Shown here: positions 59,044 to 64,000 of the stretch, piece after piece
Numbering within the stretch: position 1 is the stretch's first letter
How the letters are laid out: every line of letters starts with the position of its first letter
Source: Gammaproteobacteria bacterium
Lineage (GTDB): Bacteria > Pseudomonadota > Gammaproteobacteria > Pseudomonadales > Azotimanducaceae
Reading direction: 5' to 3'
DNA length: 64,000 nt
Assembly: GCA_030425195.1 (NCBI GenBank)
Contig: JAUIAV010000009.1
Span: forward strand, 1-64,000
Notes under the pieces: generated by a model
What the model was told of the DNA's origin: nothing
What the model saw: only the letters and a program-made list of their open reading frames with translations
Database searches by the model: none
Program-made: the position numbers and the translations under genes

Positions 59044-60655
59044 TCACGTACCGGGCTGAGATTCTCGATGAGGTGGAGCGCCGCCGGCTCGATCTCAGCG
59101 TCGGCCTCCTCCGGGTTTACAACTACTACCGTGTGCTGGTCGGTCTCGGACTCCTCGCCGCCGCCTCCCAGACCCTGATCGGCACCCGCTTCGGGCAGCT
59201 GGACACCGGCGCGTTCTATGCCATCACAGGCGCCTACACGCTGATCAATCTCCTCTCCGCGCTGGCGACCCAGTTTCTGCCCCAGCGCGTGTTCAAGAGC
59301 GACCTGCCCGCCCTGGGCCTCGTGGTCTACGACATCCTGATTCTCACCACCCTCACCTTCCTGTCCGGCGGGGTAGCCAGCGGCATCGGCGTGCTGGTGC
59401 TGGTCGCCGTCGCCATCGGTTCCATCCTGGTCACCGGGCGTCTGGCCAATCTGCTGCCGTCCATTGCCACCATCGCCGTGCTCTATGCGGAGTTCTATCT
59501 GTCCCTGACAGGCCAGGGAGACGACTTCTTTCAGGCCGGCATCCTGGGTGCTCTGTACTTCACCGCGGCCCTTTCCATACAGCGGATATCCCGCCGCGTC
59601 CGGATGAACGACCTGCGCGCTCTGACTCAGGCCGCCGAGCTTGCGGACCTGGAACGGGTCAACCGTCAGATCGTGCAGCGGATGCGCACGGGCATCGTGC
59701 TGGTCGACCACGACAATCAGATCCGCATGGCCAACCAGTCCGCCCTCGCCCTGATGGGCCAGATGCAGGAGGAAGGCAGGACCCGGCTTCCCGATGCCCT
59801 GCTCCACCATCTGGTGGACTGGCGGAAAAACACCCAGCTCAGGATCTCCCCCTTTCACATCCGCCAGGACACCCCGGAAGTGCGGGTGGCCTTCTCTGCC
59901 GTTCGCAGCGACGATCCCGCCGGCGACGTGACCATTTTTCTGGAAGACACCGGCGAGATTCAGCAGCAGGCACAGCAGCTGAAGCTGGCCGCCCTCGGCA
60001 GACTGTCCGCCAGTATCGCCCACGAGATCCGCAATCCCCTGGGTGCGGTCAGCCACGCCGCGCAGCTGTTAAGTGAGTCACAGAATCTGGACCAGGGTGA
60101 CGCACGTCTGACGGACATCATTCACAGTCACTGTCAGCGGATGAACAGCGTCATAGAAAATGTGCTGGAGCTGTCACGGCGCAAGCCCCCCACCCCGGTT
60201 AGACTGACCCTGAGTGATTTTCTGCATGAATTCAGGACCGGATTCATCGAATCAGTCAGCAATGCAGTCATCGAGATCGACGTGAAACCGAGGGACACGG
60301 AAGTGCGAGTCGACAAGAGCCAGCTGGAACAGGCGCTCACGGCGCTGGTCGAGAACGGCGTGCGGTACAGCCGCGAAGCCGGGAAAGAACCTTTCGTGCG
60401 GCTCGAAGGCGGCATGGATCCCCGTACCGAGCGCCCTTATCTGAACGTGATCGACCGCGGACCGGGGGTGCCGGAAGACAGGCTGCCCCGGCTGTTCGAA
60501 CCCTTCTTCACCACGGAATCCTCGGGGACCGGGCTCGGCCTGTATCTGTCCCGGGAGCTCTGTGAAGCCAATCAGGCACGACTGAACTATCAGCCGCAGC
60601 CGGAGGGCGGCAGCTGCTTCAGGATTTCGTTCGCCCACCCGGACAGGATAACCGC

Positions 60656-60659
<4 letters not shown>
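59040..60659 (+). CDS. pilS: Type IV pilus sensor histidine kinase PilS
   Basis: Membrane kinase controlling pilin transcription with PilR. About six helices lie in the first 190 residues. A PAS-like region (about 205-310, RMRTGIVLVDHDNQIRMANQSA) precedes the HisKA motif with His328 (ASIAHEIRNPLGAVSHAA). The ATPase domain has ENGVRYS (N box), DRGPGVP (G1) and GTGLGLYLSREL (G2). Length 539. A GTG start overlaps bamD by four bases. Confidence 0.95.
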
Positions 60660-62092
<1,433 letters not shown>

Positions 62093-62175
62093 CACACCGC
62101 CTGCCGCCGGCGTCTTACCTGCCGCCGGCCCGTTCTCGCAGGATCATTCGACCACCGTGGGCCTAATCTGATGGC

Positions 62176-62751
62176 ATGGTCAACCTGCGGCGCCTGCCGG
62201 CTTTCTCCCTGGTCGAACTGCTGGTCACCCTGGCGATTGCCGCCGTGCTGGCCGGTCTGGCGTTCCCCGCATTCGACGGACTCATCGAGCGTTCCCGGAG
62301 CACCAGCCGGGTAAACGACCTGGTGGGCATCATCCGCTTCGCCCGGCACGCGGCCATCAGCGAACGGCGCTGGGTGGCAATCTGTCCCGCCATCGACGAG
62401 ACCTGCACCGGCAGCCGTCAGTGGCATACGGGCGTGATGGCCTTCGAGGATCGGAATCGGGACGGCGGGCGTCAGCCTTCCGAACCGGTGCTGGGTTACC
62501 TCGCGGCACTCGATCCGGGAGAACGGCTCACCTGGCGGGCGTTCCGGCGCCGCAACTTTCTGCAGTTCCGTCCGGAGGGGTATACGAACTGGCAGAACGG
62601 GAGCTTTCTCTACTGCCCCGCCAGTGGTGATGCCCGGTATGGCAAGGTACTGATCGTCAACATCCAGGGCCGGACGGCCCCTTCCGTGGACGCTGACGGT
62701 GACGGCATCGACGAGCAGGCCAACGGAAACCCGCTGACCTGTTCTGCTTGA
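62176..62751 (+). CDS. fimT: GspH/FimT-family type IV pseudopilin
   Basis: Minor pilin or pseudopilin of 191 residues. The prepilin motif is LPA|FSLVELLVTLAIA, with alanine rather than the usual glycine before the cleavage site. The hydrophobic helix AIAAVLAGLAFPAFDGLIER follows, then the GspH/FimT domain (ARHAAISERRWVAICP, GKVLIVNIQGR). A C-terminal DADGDGIDEQANG resembles a calcium loop. Two cysteines in CPAIDETC may form a disulfide. FimT or FimU cannot be told apart. It follows pilR by 83 bases and is convergent with the pilY1 group. Confidence 0.85.
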   Translation: MVNLRRLPAFSLVELLVTLAIAAVLAGLAFPAFDGLIERSRSTSRVNDLVGIIRFARHAAISERRWVAICPAIDETCTGSRQWHTGVMAFEDRNRDGGRQPSEPVLGYLAALDPGERLTWRAFRRRNFLQFRPEGYTNWQNGSFLYCPASGDARYGKVLIVNIQGRTAPSVDADGDGIDEQANGNPLTCSA

Positions 62752-62793
62752 GCAGACCTGCTCTGCTTGAGCAGACCTGCTCTGCCTCGGCAG
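62744..62793. repeat. Three phased 12-base palindromes between fimT and the PilY2-like gene
   Basis: CTGCTTGAGCAG occurs at 62744-62755 and 62763-62774, and a variant CTGCCTCGGCAG at 62782-62793, a 19-base period with ACCTGCT as spacer. The first copy contains the fimT stop codon and the last ends one base before the opposing stop codon. There are no T runs. It may form serial hairpins that end transcription in both directions, or be a local duplication. Confidence 0.85.
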
Positions 62794-62794
62794 G

Positions 62795-63127
62795 TTAGAC
62801 GCCTTCCACCACCACGTTGTCCGGCAGCTGCTCAATGCGGATCGCATGACGCTCGGACCCGGAGATCACCCGGAAGGTGACCACGGCCTTCATGCCCTCC
62901 TCGAGCATGGTGAATGCACCGTAGCTGCCACGGATCTCCACAGTGAGCTCCGGAGCCATGTAGAAACGGATCCCTTCGAAGATCATGGTACCTGCAGCGT
63001 AGTCCAGGTCTTCGATGGTGCCTTCCATTTCATCGACGGGGGCCATCTCCACCACACCTGAAGCGGCGACGGAGGTCACGCTCAGGAGCAGCAGCATGCC
63101 TGCTATGAAGAATGTGCCGATTTTCAT
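62795..63127 (-). CDS. Small exported protein downstream of pilY1 (PilY2-like)
   Basis: A 110-residue protein with a signal peptide (IGTFFIAGMLLLLSVTSVAAS). The mature part is a small beta-rich domain (MEGTIEDLDYAAGTMIFEGI, then LEEGMKAVVTFRVI). GGGAG six bases before the second ATG favours the start at 63127. It lies 12 bases after pilY1, the place PilY2 has in Pseudomonas, and size and export fit. The assignment is by position and general likeness only. Confidence 0.7.
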   Translation of the reverse strand: MKIGTFFIAGMLLLLSVTSVAASGVVEMAPVDEMEGTIEDLDYAAGTMIFEGIRFYMAPELTVEIRGSYGAFTMLEEGMKAVVTFRVISGSERHAIRIEQLPDNVVVEGV

Positions 63128-63139
63128 GGTCATCTCCCG

Positions 63140-64000
63140 TTAGTCCAGTTCCTGCCAGGACAGGCGTCCGGTGCGGTTGTCGTTCACGTCCAGAATACGG
63201 TAGGAGGTGGTCTCGTTACCGCCGCTGATGAACAGGAAGTCCGTATCACCCTCGCCACCGAGGATCGAGGGATCCACCAGCGAGCCGTCCAGCGCGTCCT
63301 GATCGAACAGGATGCCTGCCGCGAAGTCTTCTCCGCCGACGGTGATGAGATCTCCATCGTTCACGTAGCCGTCGTTATTGAAGTCCACCAGGGCCCTGAT
63401 CGGATTGCCGCCGCTGAGCACGTCGAACAGCAGGACCGAACCCGGACGGGAACCGAAGCAGCTGGTCGAGCCCACACTCGGCAGCACAGTGGCGGCGATC
63501 ATGGTGCCGTCACGATAGATCATCCGGCGGATGGCCTTCTCACCCGGGAACTGGGGGTTCGGCGGTGCCAGACCGGAGCTGTCCGGATTGGGGTTGCCGG
63601 AGATGGTCGTGGATGCCCGCACCATGTCCAGATCGAAGTACCAGCCGTAGGTACCGGGTACACCGCTCTCGGACACGTAGTTCACCGGGTTGCTGGTGAG
63701 GATCCGGCGTGTCTGCGCCGGGCTCGTGGAGTCATCCACCACGTTGGTCATCACCTGCTCCACCAGACGCAGCGCCTTGGTGTCGGGTTGGGCCGTAGCC
63801 GGGTTCGCTTCACCGCGATCCCAGATCGTGTAGATGGACTGAATGTCTCGGCTGTTCGCATCATCCCGGGCGACATGGCTGCCGGTGCCGAAGGTGACCA
63901 GGAAGCCGTCCTCGGTCGGATGCTTGGAAACCACCGGCTTCGACAGAATCGGCTGCAGCGTGGTGGTGCCGCCTCCGTCCGTGTAGCTGGCGGTGAACAG
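63140..64000 (-). CDS. pilY1: Type IV pilus tip-associated protein PilY1, C-terminal part
   Basis: The last 286 codons of a longer gene that runs out of the window; the frame stays open to 64000. It is the C-terminal beta-propeller domain of PilY1, a calcium-binding pilus tip adhesin and retraction regulator. FLVTFGTGSHVARDD and PVVSKHP match the propeller blades, and DFNNDGYVNDGDL matches the EF-hand-like calcium loop of PilY1. It lies on the opposite strand to pilS-pilR-fimT, unlike in Pseudomonas. Confidence 0.88.
   Translation of the reverse strand: MFTASYTDGGGTTTLQPILSKPVVSKHPTEDGFLVTFGTGSHVARDDANSRDIQSIYTIWDRGEANPATAQPDTKALRLVEQVMTNVVDDSTSPAQTRRILTSNPVNYVSESGVPGTYGWYFDLDMVRASTTISGNPNPDSSGLAPPNPQFPGEKAIRRMIYRDGTMIAATVLPSVGSTSCFGSRPGSVLLFDVLSGGNPIRALVDFNNDGYVNDGDLITVGGEDFAAGILFDQDALDGSLVDPSILGGEGDTDFLFISGGNETTSYRILDVNDNRTGRLSWQELD

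Overview
The window is G+C-rich, densely packed bacterial chromosome. Gene content and order point to a gammaproteobacterium related in layout to Pseudomonadales. Blocks known from Pseudomonas recur: der-bamB-yfgM-hisS-rodZ-pilW-rlmN-ndk-isc; trmJ/suhB; secF-secD-yajC-tgt-queA with tRNA-Leu; lptG-lptF/pepA-holC-valS; pssA-ilvC-ilvH-ilvI; bamD-pilS-pilR; and a FabY-type ketoacyl synthase. I assign no genus. There are no prophages, intact insertion sequences, CRISPR arrays or rRNA genes; this is mostly housekeeping sequence.

Layout. 1-2833: a broken guaB end, then xseA and an M23 peptidase. 2865-12670 (minus strand): GTPase Der, outer-membrane assembly (bamB), hisS, rodZ, type IV pilus pilotin, rlmN, ndk and a reduced iscR-iscS unit. 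12706-20000: trmJ, suhB, the Sec accessory genes, queuosine genes and tRNA-Leu(CAA). 20029-29545: a thiolase-like protein without the usual catalytic residues, an RDD protein, lptG/lptF, pepA, holC, an acidic protein of unknown function and valS. 29592-36279: quinone oxidoreductase, an isolated hisH-hisF pair, ferrochelatase, a LysR/TSUP pair and nhaA. 36308-44864: a 1616-residue single-chain acyl-CoA carboxylase divergent from moaB, a thiolase and fabY, which looks like a fatty-acid initiation neighbourhood. 44874-49555: SirB1-like protein, prfC, rimI, a HolD-like protein and DAHP synthase. 49506-57986: msrPQ, pssA, the ilvIHC operon, a DUF4124 protein, pgeF and rluD. 58075-64000: bamD, pilS-pilR, a FimT-like pseudopilin, and pilY1 (partial) with a PilY2-like gene on the opposite strand.

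Main points of interest. (1) The guaB reading frame at the left edge changes into Hsp70-type sequence after about residue 111, most simply an assembly chimera. (2) The isc locus keeps iscR, iscS and an IscR-type operator but lacks iscU, iscA, hscBA and fdx, and IscS lacks the C-terminal tail that binds IscU. (3) The carboxylase joins CT-alpha, an unassigned segment, CT-beta, biotin carboxylase and BCCP in one chain, in a domain order unlike the eukaryotic enzyme. (4) Three unusual inverted or tandem repeats sit at gene ends or a gene start: 29541-29596, 34074-34109 and 62744-62793.
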